NCBI GenBank assembly: GCA_933207985.1
Contig: OW240918.1
Coordinates: 20,221,863 to 20,285,862 of the forward strand
Length of the DNA: 64,000 nucleotides
Direction of reading: 5' to 3'
Origin: Pelobates cultripes
Taxonomy: Eukaryota; Chordata; Amphibia; Anura; Pelobatidae
Positions 10,701 through 21,689 of the stretch are shown piece by piece. The translations under genes and the position numbers were made by a program. Below the pieces are notes generated by a model. That model made no database searches, was not told the DNA's origin, and was given only the letters and a program-made list of their open reading frames with translations. Position 1 is the first letter of the stretch; every line of letters begins with the position of its first letter.

Positions 10701-12040
10701 TGAAGAAATGTAGCCAGTTCCTGTTTTAGGTAGGGCTCACTATGGGAGCAGCAATTCCAGGGATTTTGTAGTAAACACAGGAACTTTGAATGCATCTTTT
10801 TAGATGTTAATATTTTGACTTTTTCGTTACATATTTTTAAAGCATCTATATAGTGTGTTCCAAGTATGATCATATTTCTTTGCTCAGAAAGTCTGTACAA
10901 TATGTTACTCACCTACTGTTGACCCTGTGATAAAGCACTATAAAACTTTCAGTGTTATACAAAAAATAAATAAACCTACCCGATGTGTTTACAAAATGAT
11001 GTCTAAACATGTATTAGCGCAGGATGGCTTTTTTATTGCTAAGTCCTCAACAAAAATATTTCCACTTTCAAAAAAAGGCCTCAATAATGTTACGTTTATT
11101 GGCAAACGCAATATGCCAAAAAAATGTAATCCTCTCTCAACGTAATGGAATGTGTTTGTGTATGTTCGTTATGACATGACACAGCAACACAAAGTAATTA
11201 TCTGCCATTAATGACGGAAAAGAAATAAATATTAATATTGTTTAGCTGAGCCACAGTGATTGAACACTTAATACATTCGTATTTTCTGCTCGAAGGAGTG
11301 GTATATCTGTAGTCGCCATACGGTTCTTTAATGAGGAGTTAGATGGTTGGTCATTTTTTAGCACAAGATACGATTTAGAGAGTTGTTTTAGAGTGTGCTT
11401 TTTGAGGTAGCTGGAGAAAAGTTGCGACACAGCCCAGGAAGGTTAATACACAATGCTGCGAAGTAAGAAGTAGAAAAGTTGTTCTGTTTTGTCTTGTTGT
11501 TTTTTTTAATAAAAGAAGGATGGTCTTGATTATGTCAAAGTATTGAAACTGGCAGTTTACTAAACAATGAACATTTTTGTTAATCCTTTAAAACGTAGGT
11601 TTGTTTGAGAGGAAAGAAATTACCATTTATGTTATTGTGACTCCACAGAACTCGCTACAAGACAATAACAATGTATCATGTTTAACCCCAAAATGTGCCT
11701 GTATCACAAATAGTGTGCTAAGAAAACTCTACAAAAAAGCCCCATCAGAATAACCTGGTAAGAAAACACATCCACGATTCCCAAACAGAATAATCTACTC
11801 TGAGGACATGTCCGCGCATGGCCAATCAGAATAACCTTTTAAGACCAAATCTTGGGATGCTCAATAATACAATTCTCTGCTGTGTTCTTATCATGCACAG
11901 ATGCCATCCATTGTGAAAAACTCTTCATAAATGTTCTTGGTTTCAGATTTTCCAGGAGCTAGAGGTATGAACAATACTTGTGTTGTATGAGATTTTGAGT
12001 ATGATTGTTTTTAATGCAAGATCTACACCCTTCTAATGCA
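7701..12040. other. Mostly unrecognised AT-rich sequence
   Basis: No convincing gene. There are homopolymer T and A runs (for example 7780-7800, 8375-8387, 9163-9178 and 9449-9463). A decayed retroposon end is possible near 8960-9020. Frames here are short and unremarkable. Confidence 0.45.
8900..9020 (+). mobile_element. Possible LINE/SINE 3' end remnant
   Basis: GTACAGCGCTGCTGGATGTG followed by an ATAATA-rich tail resembles the retroposon ends at 16340-16400, 23850-23905 and 35957-36015, but is more decayed. Confidence 0.4.
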
Positions 12041-12534
12041 TTAAAGGGAAACTATAGTGCCAGGGAAACAAAGTTGTTTTCTTGCCACTATAGTTCCCTT
12101 TAGTTCCCCCCTTCCGCGTATCCCCCTGCATCCCTTGTGGTGCAGAAGGGATTAAAAAACACTGTCACTTACATGATTCCTACGCCATTCGGGCACCACC
12201 TCCGCTCCTTCACCACTGACGTCAGCCGGCGGTGGAGACCTGCCACGCTCGCATTAGTATTTCCCTCATAGGAAAGCATGTATAATGCTTTTCTATGGGG
12301 TTTTACATGATGCTCGATGTCCTCATGCATACTGTGAGGATGTCCAGCATCAGTTAGGCGGCCATTATTAACCATTGTTAACTCCACTAGAGGTGGAGTT
12401 AACCCTCAAAGGTAATTATTGCAGTTTATTAAAAATTTTAATAATTACCATTACCAAGTTAACAAACCTGGAACTATGCACCCAGATCACTTCAATAAGC
12501 TGAAGTGGTCTGAATGCCTATAGTGTCACTTTAA
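12041..12534. mobile_element. TTAA-type MITE (GGAC/ACTATAG family)
   Basis: It starts TTAAAGGGAAACTATAGTG and ends CCTATAGTGTCACTTTAA. TTAA lies at both edges (12041-12044 and 12531-12534). It shares the internal block CCAGATCACTTC...GAAGTGGTCTG with the copies at 39383 and 42720. The core is GC-richer than its surroundings. No coding capacity. Confidence 0.85.
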
Positions 12535-14085
12535 GTTTTTTTTCTTCTATATTGTCTTTCTTCCACTGGCCGCTGTCAAAGAAGGGAAAGACTACAAATA
12601 TGGCACAAGTGAGCACATGCTTGTGATCCCAATATTGGCAACTGTGAACATATATTTAAGCAGTTCCATCCACTGCAATACAAATCTTGATGGACAAGGG
12701 AATGATTTTCAAGTAAGTATATATTGGAACCTATACATTTGCTAATGATATCACTAATGGAATATATGCTTAGCTGAAGGTGACCTTATGGAAAGGTTGA
12801 AAGGCCTTTAGAGTAACTATATTAAATCATCCATGCTACTTTTAGTGTTTCGTTAACTCCTTAAAGTTTAAATCCTAAAGTGATACCAGGAATTTTATGA
12901 TAAAAAGGATTTACTTAACCCCTAGTTTATGGATTAAAAAGCCTAGCTGATGTTAGATTTAAACAATGTGCTTTTTATTCTATTTGCGTTTGATACATGA
13001 TTTAATTTAGAATAGAATGCACAAGGTTTTAAACCACCAAATATTAAACACATTAAACTGCAATTAAGTAGCGCTAATGATAATGATTAAGTTGACGCAC
13101 ATAAGAGAAAATGCAGAATTACTACACCCCAAAGAGGAGAGTTCTGAAAAAATAAATTAATAGGCATCATTAAATTTCAATACACTAAGACATTCACTAA
13201 TACAATGGGTTGTAATCAATGCATAGCCTTAAAATCTCCCAGTCTGCCAATTACAACATTAGACGTGAAACCTAAAGTAATCGCTATGATTTCTTCTTAT
13301 AAAACTCTTCACCTTTATGTTATACTGATCTCATAGGGCAGTAATATGTAACTCACAGTTTGGTAAAATTTTATGATATAATTGATCATTTTTAAATAAA
13401 CATTCAACATTTATAATTTTTGGAAAAGGTTAAAATCTAAAATATCAGACAAATCTACTGTATAAATATTTTATCTTTTGACATTTAAGAATAAAATGTG
13501 TGCAGGTTTCTGTAGAAGCTTATTTATTTATTTATTTCAGAAACTGGTTACGGATTTTCCTTTTTTATAATATTTATTCACAATTCCCACATTTTCATCA
13601 GACCTGTATAGCTCCTTGGATCCTTGAATTACTTCATTTCCCAAATAGCTCAACTGTATTACACTTAAATGGTGTCAAAAGGAAATTTCACAAACCTCCC
13701 ATGAATTAAGTTGGTGTATGAAAAGTGTGATATTCGTCTTTTTTCTTAGACTATCCATGAAAGCTGTCACCCAATTTTCAAGAATATGATTAAATAGATA
13801 ACAAAAATAATAATTTCTTATGTCTTTATTAAAGTCACTGATCCTAATTCACCATATTTAATGGATACGATAAACACAGGGCATTTACTGCATTACATTT
13901 AGTAGCTGACAGATATTTGTAGCATCAATAACTTTGGTCTAATGATTACTCTACTTTTTTGATATTCTGATTCATTTCTAATCACAGAACTGCAAACAGT
14001 CATTCCTACATATTAATTCTTGACTGTCTTACAAAATTGCCTATGGCTAGATTTGTTACATTATTGCATTAGGATTAGACATACC
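12535..14085. other. No recognised feature
   Basis: AT-rich unassigned sequence with no supported gene or repeat boundary. Confidence 0.45.
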
Positions 14086-14260
14086 TTAAAAGAAACACAC
14101 CAAGCACCATAACAACTTTACCAGAATTAGTATGGTGTTAGATGGTTACTGGTGTTGGTTTACCTTTAGGGGTTAAGCAGCTAATGATTTAACTACAAAA
14201 TCTATAAACCCTCCTCGCTGCCCCTACGTCTGAGGTTTGCTCAGTACGCCTCCCGCAGTC
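14086..14260. mobile_element. Possible TTAA MITE left end
   Basis: TTAAAAGAAACACACCAAGC at 14086 resembles the ends of the other TTAA elements, and an inverted stretch (GTTATGG-type words) follows. The right end was not located, so the extent is a guess. Confidence 0.35.
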
Positions 14261-14619
14261 CCTTTATTTATCCGTGCAGATATACACGTACCAATGCTGG
14301 CAGACACACGCACTGACCCATGCAGGCACAAGCACGCTGACACATATAGACATACGCACTCACTGAACAATGTGCACTCACACTATCCCATGCAAACAGC
14401 GTGACCGGGCGTCCTGTGATGAGGTCAGAGCGCTGGGAGGAAATGACAGCCCCTGTCACTTCCTCCCAGGTTACACAGAGTGCCGTGAGGGAGGAAGAGG
14501 AGAGGAGGGAGAGAGAGTGGGAACTCTGACTCCCATCAGCCTGAGCCAGCCACGGGACCCCAAGGAAGTCACCCTCCTGCACCAAAAAAATAGGAAACGG
14601 GAGGGTGACTAAAACATTT

Positions 14620-15025
14620 TGCAGGTGTGTGTGTGTGTTTGTTTGTGTATCTGTTTGTATGGATGTGTGTGTGCGTGTGCGTGTGTGTTTGTGTGGTTGT
14701 GCATGTGTGTCTGTCTGTATGTGTGCCTGTATGTATGTGTGTGTCTGAATGATTTTCATTAAGTGTCTGTGTATCTGTCTGTATATGTGTAGGTATATCT
14801 GCATGTGTATCTGTGTGTATATATGTGTCTGTGTATCTGTGTGCTAGTTTGTGTGTCTGCATATTTGCATGTGTGTCAGTGTGTGTATCTGTGCGTCTGT
14901 ATCTGTATGTGTGTCTGTGCATCAGAATGTGTTATATTGCATGTACCTGCATGTATGTTAGTGTGTTTGTCTGTTTATCTGCATGTGTGTCAGTGTATGC
15001 ACCTGTGTGTGTGTGTAACTGTCAC
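14620..15025. repeat. TGTGTCTG/GTAT-rich simple repeat
   Basis: About 400 bases of TG-rich words without a fixed period. It explains the long frames on both strands here, whose proteins are almost pure His/Thr or Cys/Val. Confidence 0.85.
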
Positions 15026-15297
15026 CCCACCACTGCACTCACACTGTCACCCCACCTTCACCCTGCCACACTCATAATAACTCCCCCAATCCTGTCACTC
15101 ACCCATGCCATACTCATCTCCTATCGTTCTGCCATTTTTACCCTTTCACACTCACCTTCTCTAGCACTGTCACACTCACCCCCCCCAATACTGTCACACT
15201 CATTCTCCATCATTCTGTCACACTCACCCTAGCACATTAACCCTTCCAATTCTATCATACTCATCCTCCCCAACCATGGCACTCTTACCCTGGGGGC

Positions 15298-15445
15298 ATG
15301 AATGTGACACATGGAGGGGCTGGGGGGCATGAATGTGACAAATGGAGGGGCTGTGGTGTGAATGTGACACATGGAGGGGCTGGGAGGGGTGAATGTGACA
15401 CATGGAGGGGCTGGGGGCATGAATGTGACACATGGAGGGGCTGGA
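15298..15445. repeat. Minisatellite, ~30-bp unit, 5 copies
   Basis: AATGTGACACATGGAGGGGC recurs at 15301, 15332, 15361, 15392 and 15422, with spacings of 29-31 bases. Confidence 0.9.
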
Positions 15446-15510
15446 GGAGCAGGGGTGAGATTCGCACCTGGGCCCCATGGTTTCTAGTAATGCCTCTGAT
15501 GATGAATGCA

Positions 15511-16190
15511 ATGACTGTGATCTGTACAATTTCATGGCAACATATTATGGCACACTGTCCCAGACTGGAACTGCCGAGTTTGGCCAAATGTCCTTGGTTG
15601 CTCTAAATCTATTCTGGAAGAACAGTGAAGCCAGCTTCTAAGGTTACCAGAAAGATGCAAAGGATCACATAATTCAATAAACAGGGAATGTTTGGGAATT
15701 GACAAAATCATTTTAAGCTAAAGTAACAGAAGTGAAAAAATTATCCAATTAAACTATTTTTTTATAGTGGGTATTTTGGTCTAAAATGTGTAATTCCCTG
15801 ATAAATCAACACCAGTTCTATGTTTTGTAAATAACCCTGATAGGTATGTGATAGCATAACAGGTTTAGGCAAGAATGAAGAAAAGGTGAGAAGTGCTCTT
15901 CGCAATCATACTTCTCACTCTGTACTCAGAATAAAAGGGTCTTGGATGCTAGATTTCAGGCTCACGGAAACGTTGTCTGTGTTTGAGTAACTATGTTTTG
16001 TACAAACAGCAGAGCAATGCATGAAGTCTATCAGCTTTATAAAAAATAATAATAATTACAATATCTGTTAAATATGCTACTTGCAGATTTAATTACATTT
16101 TTATGAATGTATGTGTGCATAAATGCATGTATATGTATGTGACCTTATACGTACATGTAATCACTGTGTGTGTGGCTGCATATGTTTCTC
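15511..16190. other. No recognised feature
   Basis: Unassigned AT-rich sequence. Confidence 0.45.
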
Positions 16191-16194
16191 TCTT

Positions 16195-16405
16195 GCAACT
16201 GTCATTAGTCTAATACTATCCTTACCTTTTGTGTCACTTTATCCCACTCACTCTAGCATGTAAGCTCATTGAGCAGGGCCCTCAACCCCTCTGTTCCAGT
16301 GTGTCCAACTTGTCTGGTTACAACTAGATGTCTGTTAGTCCACCCACTGTAAAGCGCTGCGGAATTTGCTGGCGCTATATAAATGATAACATAATAAATA
16401 TGTAA
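16195..16405 (+). mobile_element. LINE/SINE 3' domain with ATAA tail
   Basis: It contains TGTAAGCTCATTGAGCAGGG followed by AAAGCGCTGCGGAATTTGC and GGCGCTATATAAATGATAA. The same end occurs at 23850-23905 and 35957-36015, and inverted at 38283-38345. The repeated 3' end with a short-repeat tail suggests a LINE or LINE-tailed SINE. The family was not identified. Confidence 0.65.
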
Positions 16406-16869
16406 TTTGTGCATAACTGAATATGTGTATATACAAACAGGAACCTGTATTCCTAATGCTATAGTACCATACTCCATACTTTTATGGATTAGAACTGCAA
16501 AAAAATGGTAAAAAAAAAGTTTTTCAAACCTTTGCATGCACCAATGTCAACAGTAGTCACTCTCTCAGCGATGGTCCAATCCAATGCTTCTCATGGGAAA
16601 TGATTGAATTCAATGCTTTCCCATGAGCTGTAGACTTCAATACTTTCATATGAGCTGCATTTTGTCACATGACTGAATTTCACTAAGTTGTTGTAGAAGT
16701 AGCGACTCTAGGGGTTGTCTAGAAGACATCCACTCAAGGTGAGTTCTACAAAACTCCAATGTTTTGCTTTGGAGAGTTTAAACTACAGAACCACTGCACC
16801 CAGACAATTTTACTGAGATGATGCATTCAGTGGCCCTTTAAAGGTTACTCATCACTGGAAGCCTGTATA
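16406..16869. other. No recognised feature
   Basis: Unassigned sequence before the Tc1-like relic. Confidence 0.45.
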
Positions 16870-18017
16870 TACATTGATCATTCATCACATTAAAACCACC
16901 TGCTTAATATTGTGTAGGGCCCAAAACAGCTCTTATGTGTCACGGCATGGAATCCACAAGACCTTTGAACTTGTCCTGTGGTATCTAGCACCAAGACATC
17001 AGTAGCAGATCCTGGAAGTTGCGAGGTGGGGCCTCCAGCACATTCCACAGATGCTCAATTAGATTGAGATTTGGAGAATTTGGTGGCCATGGCAAAACCT
17101 TGCACTCTTTGTCTTGTTCCTCAAACCATTCCTGAACATTTTTTTTGCAATGTGACAGGGTGCATTATCCTGCTTAAAGAGGCTATTGCCAATAGGTAAC
17201 ACAATTGCCATAAAGGGGTGCACCTGGTCGGCAGTAATTTCTAGGTAGCTGGTACGTGTCAAAATAACATCATGAATGCCAGAACCCAAGTACAACATCC
17301 CAGCAGAACATTGCCCAGCGCATAACACTGTCTCCACCAGCCTGCCTTCTTCCCATTGTGCATCCTGCTGCTATCTCTTCCACAGTTAGATGACACATAT
17401 GCACTCGGCCATCCACCTGATCTAAAAGAAAATGTGATACATCAGACAATGCAACCTTCTTTCATTGCTCCATAGTTCACTGAAGGTGCTTTTGACAGTT
17501 GACAGAGGTCATCATGGGCACTCTGGCTGTTCAGTGTCTACTTAGACTCATATGCAGCAATCTGCGATGCACTGTGTGTACTGACACCTTTCTGTTATGG
17601 CCAGCATTATATTTTTCAGCAATTTGAACTACAGCAGCATTCATGTGTGATCGGACTGGACGTGCTACCTTTTGCTCCTCAAGTGCATTAATAGGCCCAC
17701 GGCCCTGACCGATTCACCGGTTGTCCTTTGTTGCACCATTTGGTTGGTACTAACCACTGCATACTGGGAACACCACACATTACTTTTTGGAGTTGCTCTG
17801 ACCCAGTCATCTAGACATTACTATTTGTCCCTTGTCAAAGTAAATTAGATCTTTTGTCATTTACATTTTTCCTGTTTCCAATACATAAAATGCAAAAAGT
17901 GTCTGTTCACTTGCTGCCTAATATATCCCACCCCCTGACAGGTGTCATTGTAAATGCTATCATCAATGTTATTCACTTCACCTGTCAGTGGTTTTAATGT
18001 TGTGACTGATCAGTGTA
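16870..18017 (-). mobile_element. Tc1/mariner-like transposon relic
   Basis: The left end TACATTGATCA and right end TGATCAGTGTA are inverted copies. ACATTAAAACCACCTGC just inside the left end is matched in reverse by a CAGTGGTTTTAATGTTG block inside the right end. The length (1148 bp) is close to that of a full Tc1-like element. The transposase lies on the minus strand and is broken by stops and frameshifts. The ends include the TA typical of this superfamily. Confidence 0.9.
17059..17337 (-). pseudogene. Tc1-like transposase fragment
   Basis: A 92-codon open piece of the minus-strand transposase. QDNAPCH at residues 56-62 is the block around the second catalytic Asp of the DDE/D domain, normally followed downstream by the Pro-rich NPIEHLW-type block, which is broken here. 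Tc1/mariner transposases cut and paste the element at TA sites. Frames on either side contain stops, so the protein cannot be active. The Met is only the first in this open stretch. Confidence 0.8.
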
Positions 18018-19122
18018 CACACACATCATGTCACTCACATGTGTATTGGATGTGTAGAACTAATTGTGTCCCAACATATGTATTAGTAGTATGTCAATGC
18101 ATGTGTAGAATCTGTGTATGTGTCGGTTTAGTATATAACATGCACGACTGTGAAAGCTGAATGTACGGCTTGAAGTATAGGACATTTATAAAGGACACAG
18201 GTTCTCAACCAAACAAACAAAAAGATATACATATTATCCAATTATACATATTCTAAATGACAAATGACAAAAGTGGCATCTTCCTCAGACTACTCCAAAC
18301 TGTTTCAGAGTGGAGAACTGTGACATGAAATGGATGGCGTTTATTGAAATGTTTTTTTCCCCATGTACCTAAAAGCTGTGTCGATTGTGGATGCTGAATG
18401 TGTCTCAGATATATCCTGTCAGTCTAATGTTTAGTTTTCCGCCAATAAAACATTGCTTAACTAATTAGAGAGTGGATGAGCATGGAGTGATTTGTTATCT
18501 ATCATCTAAACTCCACACCCACCACACTTTTTTTCCCCTCAGTTTTATTGCTGCGTATATTTTCCTGGCCAGATATCGTGGCGTTACCATTCCAGTGCAA
18601 AAAGCCAAGTGCTTGTTAAGCCAGAGGACATTGCTCTGAGCAACAAACAGAACATGTTATCAGGGAAGAGGTGCTCGCAAGAAAGTGTTCTATGGCAGCA
18701 GCTCAGCAAAAGAGGGGATTCAACCTCTGCTTTTTGTTTGTTTTCCTACAGTCCATGTACTGTAATGCAAGCCGTGTAAATGGAAAGAAAAACAAACACA
18801 TGAAAGTGCTTTAAACTTTAGTGCAATAAAGGAATTTACAAATCAAAATACAAAGTTCCACATTTTTTTTCTGTTGCTGGCCAACGTAACAATTCATTAC
18901 AAAACCTGGCCAGCATCGTGCCGTGTGAACGGGCGTCTTATTTCAGAGGCAAGACTGCTGAGTAAACCTTACAGGAATGAAGTATACAACCCTTTTCTGA
19001 CTAACTCATGTGTGAGTTGGGAGAGATTTGTTGGAATATTTAGACACAGAGTTAATTTTGTGCCCCCTTAACTGTATTTGTTGTTAGATGTTAGTTGTTA
19101 TTTAGAAAATAAATGGCTAGAC
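18018..19122. other. No recognised feature
   Basis: Unassigned sequence between the Tc1-like relic and the hAT element. A TGTGTATG-type run near 18040-18130 is weakly repetitive. Confidence 0.45.
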
Positions 19123-20206
19123 CAGTGGTTCCCAAATTTTTTCAATATTTTTCCAAGGCGCCCCAAGTTAAAAAGTCTAGGTTGTATATCTGTACAGCGC
19201 GGCATATACTGATGCTATAGTGTAATGTACAGAGTTGGTATTTGCAGAGGTACTTATATATAGTTTTAGTGTTTTAATATAGGGGTGTGTTTGTATGTAA
19301 TGTTTGCGTTTGATTGCAGGGGTGTGCTTGAATGTTATGTTCACTTTTAAATGTGGGTGTACGTTTGTGTGAAGTATTTGTGTTTGAGTGAAAGGGTGTG
19401 TTTGTATATCCTTTTGGAGTTTGAATGCATGGGTGTGTTTGTATGTAATATTTGTGTTAGATTGCAGGAGTGTGTTTGCATGTTGTGCTGGTGTATGACT
19501 GCTTGGATGTATGTACATACACTACCACTTACATACTTATACATATATATATATACACACAAATTCATATAGACATCGACACACACACGGACACATACGC
19601 ACACCTACACCGACATATACACATGCAAGCATCCTGAAACACACAAACATTGATAAATGCACATTCAATTATACAGATACACACACTGACATAAAAACGC
19701 ACACAATGACACACAGATGCACGTACACAGACGCATATCCTGGCACACAGATGTGCACACACAGACACAGAAGCACACTGACATATATATACACACACAC
19801 ACAGATGCACACCCTGATACACTCACTAACACATACACACACACGTGATATTTCTTTATATCTCCAGTCGCCCTCCTTTTAGCTTACCTTGTGTGCCCAG
19901 GAGGGTGGCTTGGAGTCCTGCTGCTGGTGGGAGTGAGGGGCTCTTTATGCTCCTCTCCTCTCATGCTGTGGCTGCCTCCTCTCCCTCCCGTGCTGTCTCC
20001 CTGCAGGATGCTGGGAGGAAGTGACAGGCTGTCACTTCCTCCCAGCCGGTCGACATTATAGGTGCTCAGTCGCGGTCTTAAAGGATCGCAGCACCCGACT
20101 GGGTCCCTGTTCAGCAATAATGTTTCCCCGTGCTATAATCATAGCACCAGTGAAACATTCCGCGGCACCACTGTAGGCGCCGCGGCACAGAGTTTGGGAA
20201 CTGTTG
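19123..20206. mobile_element. Charlie-like non-autonomous hAT element
   Basis: The left end CAGTGGTTCCCAAA and the inverted right end CAACAGTTCCCAAA match at 11 of 14 bases. The flanks carry a perfect 8-bp duplication GGCTAGAC (19115-19122 and 20207-20214). CAGTGGTTCCCAAA is a common hAT/Charlie terminus in vertebrates. The body has CA-rich simple repeat (19540-19850) and a GC-rich inner arm. No transposase is encoded. Confidence 0.9.
19540..19850. repeat. CA-rich simple repeat inside the hAT element
   Basis: ACACACAGACAC-type words over about 300 bases, which generate His/Thr-rich frames with no meaning. Confidence 0.85.
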
Positions 20207-20394
20207 GGCTAGACTGTAAAAGATGCTTGAAATGTGTGAATTGCTTTTTTTTTACTTTTTTAACAAAAAAGTAAGGTGAGTCTTTAAGTTTAGGTATTAA
20301 AGTGTTGGTAGTTTAATAGCTGAAAGCCTTTTCTGTGTGTAACCCAAATATCTGGCCAGGTCTCGGTCCAGGGGTGTCATGATTCTACATTTGC

Positions 20395-21385
20395 CTCCCT
20401 AGTTTCCTGATGTTGTCAGCCTGGTACAGTAACTCTCACTGCCACTGTCTTGCTTTGGTGCTGCTGCACCCAAACTGAAGAGGACTGGCTGTCCCCAGGT
20501 GAAACTACCTTGTAATTTTCTCCTCCCTATTTAGTTTAGACTTTCCCCTTCCTGTTGCGTCATTGATTTTTGTTTCAGGTCTGGTCACTGTTTCCTGTCT
20601 GCTTAAATCCTTGCTTTCTATGTCCTGTTCCTGGAGGCCTTGCTCCATGGTACTGTGTCCTATGGTACCTATATGTTACCATCATTGTTCTAGAGCTTGC
20701 CTCAATGCTTGAGAGATTGCTGCAATCCTGTGTTACCCTCAGCATTCCAGAGCTTGCTGCTATCCTGCGTTACCCTCAGCATTCCAGAGCTTGCTGCTAT
20801 CCTGCGTTACCCTCAGCATTCCAGAGCTTGCTGCTATCCTGCGTTACCCTCAGCATTCCAGAGCTTGCTGCTATCCTGCGTTACCCTCAGCATTCCAGAG
20901 CTTGCTGAGATCCTGCGTTACCCTCAGCATTCCAGAGCTTGCTGCTATCCTGCGTTACCCTCAGCTTTCTAGAGCTTGCTGCTATCCTGCGTTACCCTCA
21001 GCATTCCAGAGCTTGCTGCTACCCTGCGTTACCCTCAGCATTCCAGAGCTTGCTGCTATCCTGCGTTACCCTCAGCATTCCAGAGCTTGTTGCTACCCTG
21101 CGTTACCCTCAGCATTCCAGAGCTTGCTGCTATCCTGTGTTACCCTCAGTGTTCCTGAGCTACTGTCCTGTGTTACCCTCAGTGTTCCAGAGCAAACTTC
21201 CATCCTGTGCATCCTGTCATGCTCCCTTCCTTGTATTGAGTTTTTTCTTGTATTTGTGTTCTTGCATCTAATACACTAATTTTCCTGTTTATATTGGGTG
21301 TATTCTGGCTTCTTTGCATATTGGGTTCCTACTTATGATTATTGCTGCTGTGGTCATCACCGCTTCCCAACCAAACCATGTGGAG
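20395..21385 (+). repeat. Dispersed repeat family, copy A, with 37-bp minisatellite core
   Basis: The left flank (CCTAGTTTCCTGATG..., then GCTGCTGCACCC) and the right flank (CTTGTATTGAGTTT..., then CCTACTTATG and CCAACCAAACC) match the flanks of the repeat at 36615-38102. Between the flanks lies a minisatellite of a different sequence in each copy. The repeat class is unknown. Strand is set arbitrarily by the shared direction. Confidence 0.75.
20733..21195. repeat. Minisatellite, 37-bp unit, about 13 copies
   Basis: TTACCCTCAGCATTCCAGAG recurs every 37 bases from 20733 to 21140. A last copy near 21173 is shortened to a 33-base spacing. Central copies are nearly identical. Because 37 is not a multiple of 3, all three frames stay open and look alike, which explains several long false frames. 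Confidence 0.95.
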
Positions 21386-21689
21386 GGCAAACAAAATGGT
21401 TGCGGTGGCATGGAAAAATTAGGCTCATGGTAATGTGAGCGAGAATAGGAAATGAATTACATATTGTCAATCCAGACTGCTCACACATTATGATGACCTC
21501 ACACTTTGTCAGACATAGAAGATGTTATCAGAGTTCTTTCTTTCATGTAATCTAGTTGCTGTGATGAATTTTCATCTTACAAATCAGGTGAGTACCCTGA
21601 TCTTGAGCTTACCATTCTCTCCCTAAAGTGGTTCCCAAGAAGAGATCTATGTTTGGGAACACCACTAATTTAAATAAAAAACAGACTGA

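Larger units (their letters stand above)
14270..15510. mobile_element. Simple-repeat-rich hAT-like repeat, boundaries unclear
   Basis: The right end, read inward on the minus strand, is CAGAGGCATTACTAGAAACC, which resembles hAT termini. The body holds GC-rich fold-back sequence (GCTGGGAGGAAATGACAG...CTTCCTCCCAG, 14430-14470) that recurs at 20008-20045 inside the hAT element there. A long TGTGTCTG-type simple repeat (14620-15020) and a 30-bp minisatellite (15298-15445) follow. No target duplication was found, so the left boundary is uncertain. Confidence 0.4.

Noticed and set aside
14268..14922. 178- and 117-codon His/Thr-rich frames
   Set aside because: Encoded by TG/CA simple repeat; no family or context.
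20791..21279. A 162-codon plus-strand frame
   Set aside because: It comes from the 37-bp minisatellite. All three frames give related Leu/Pro/Cys-rich sequences.
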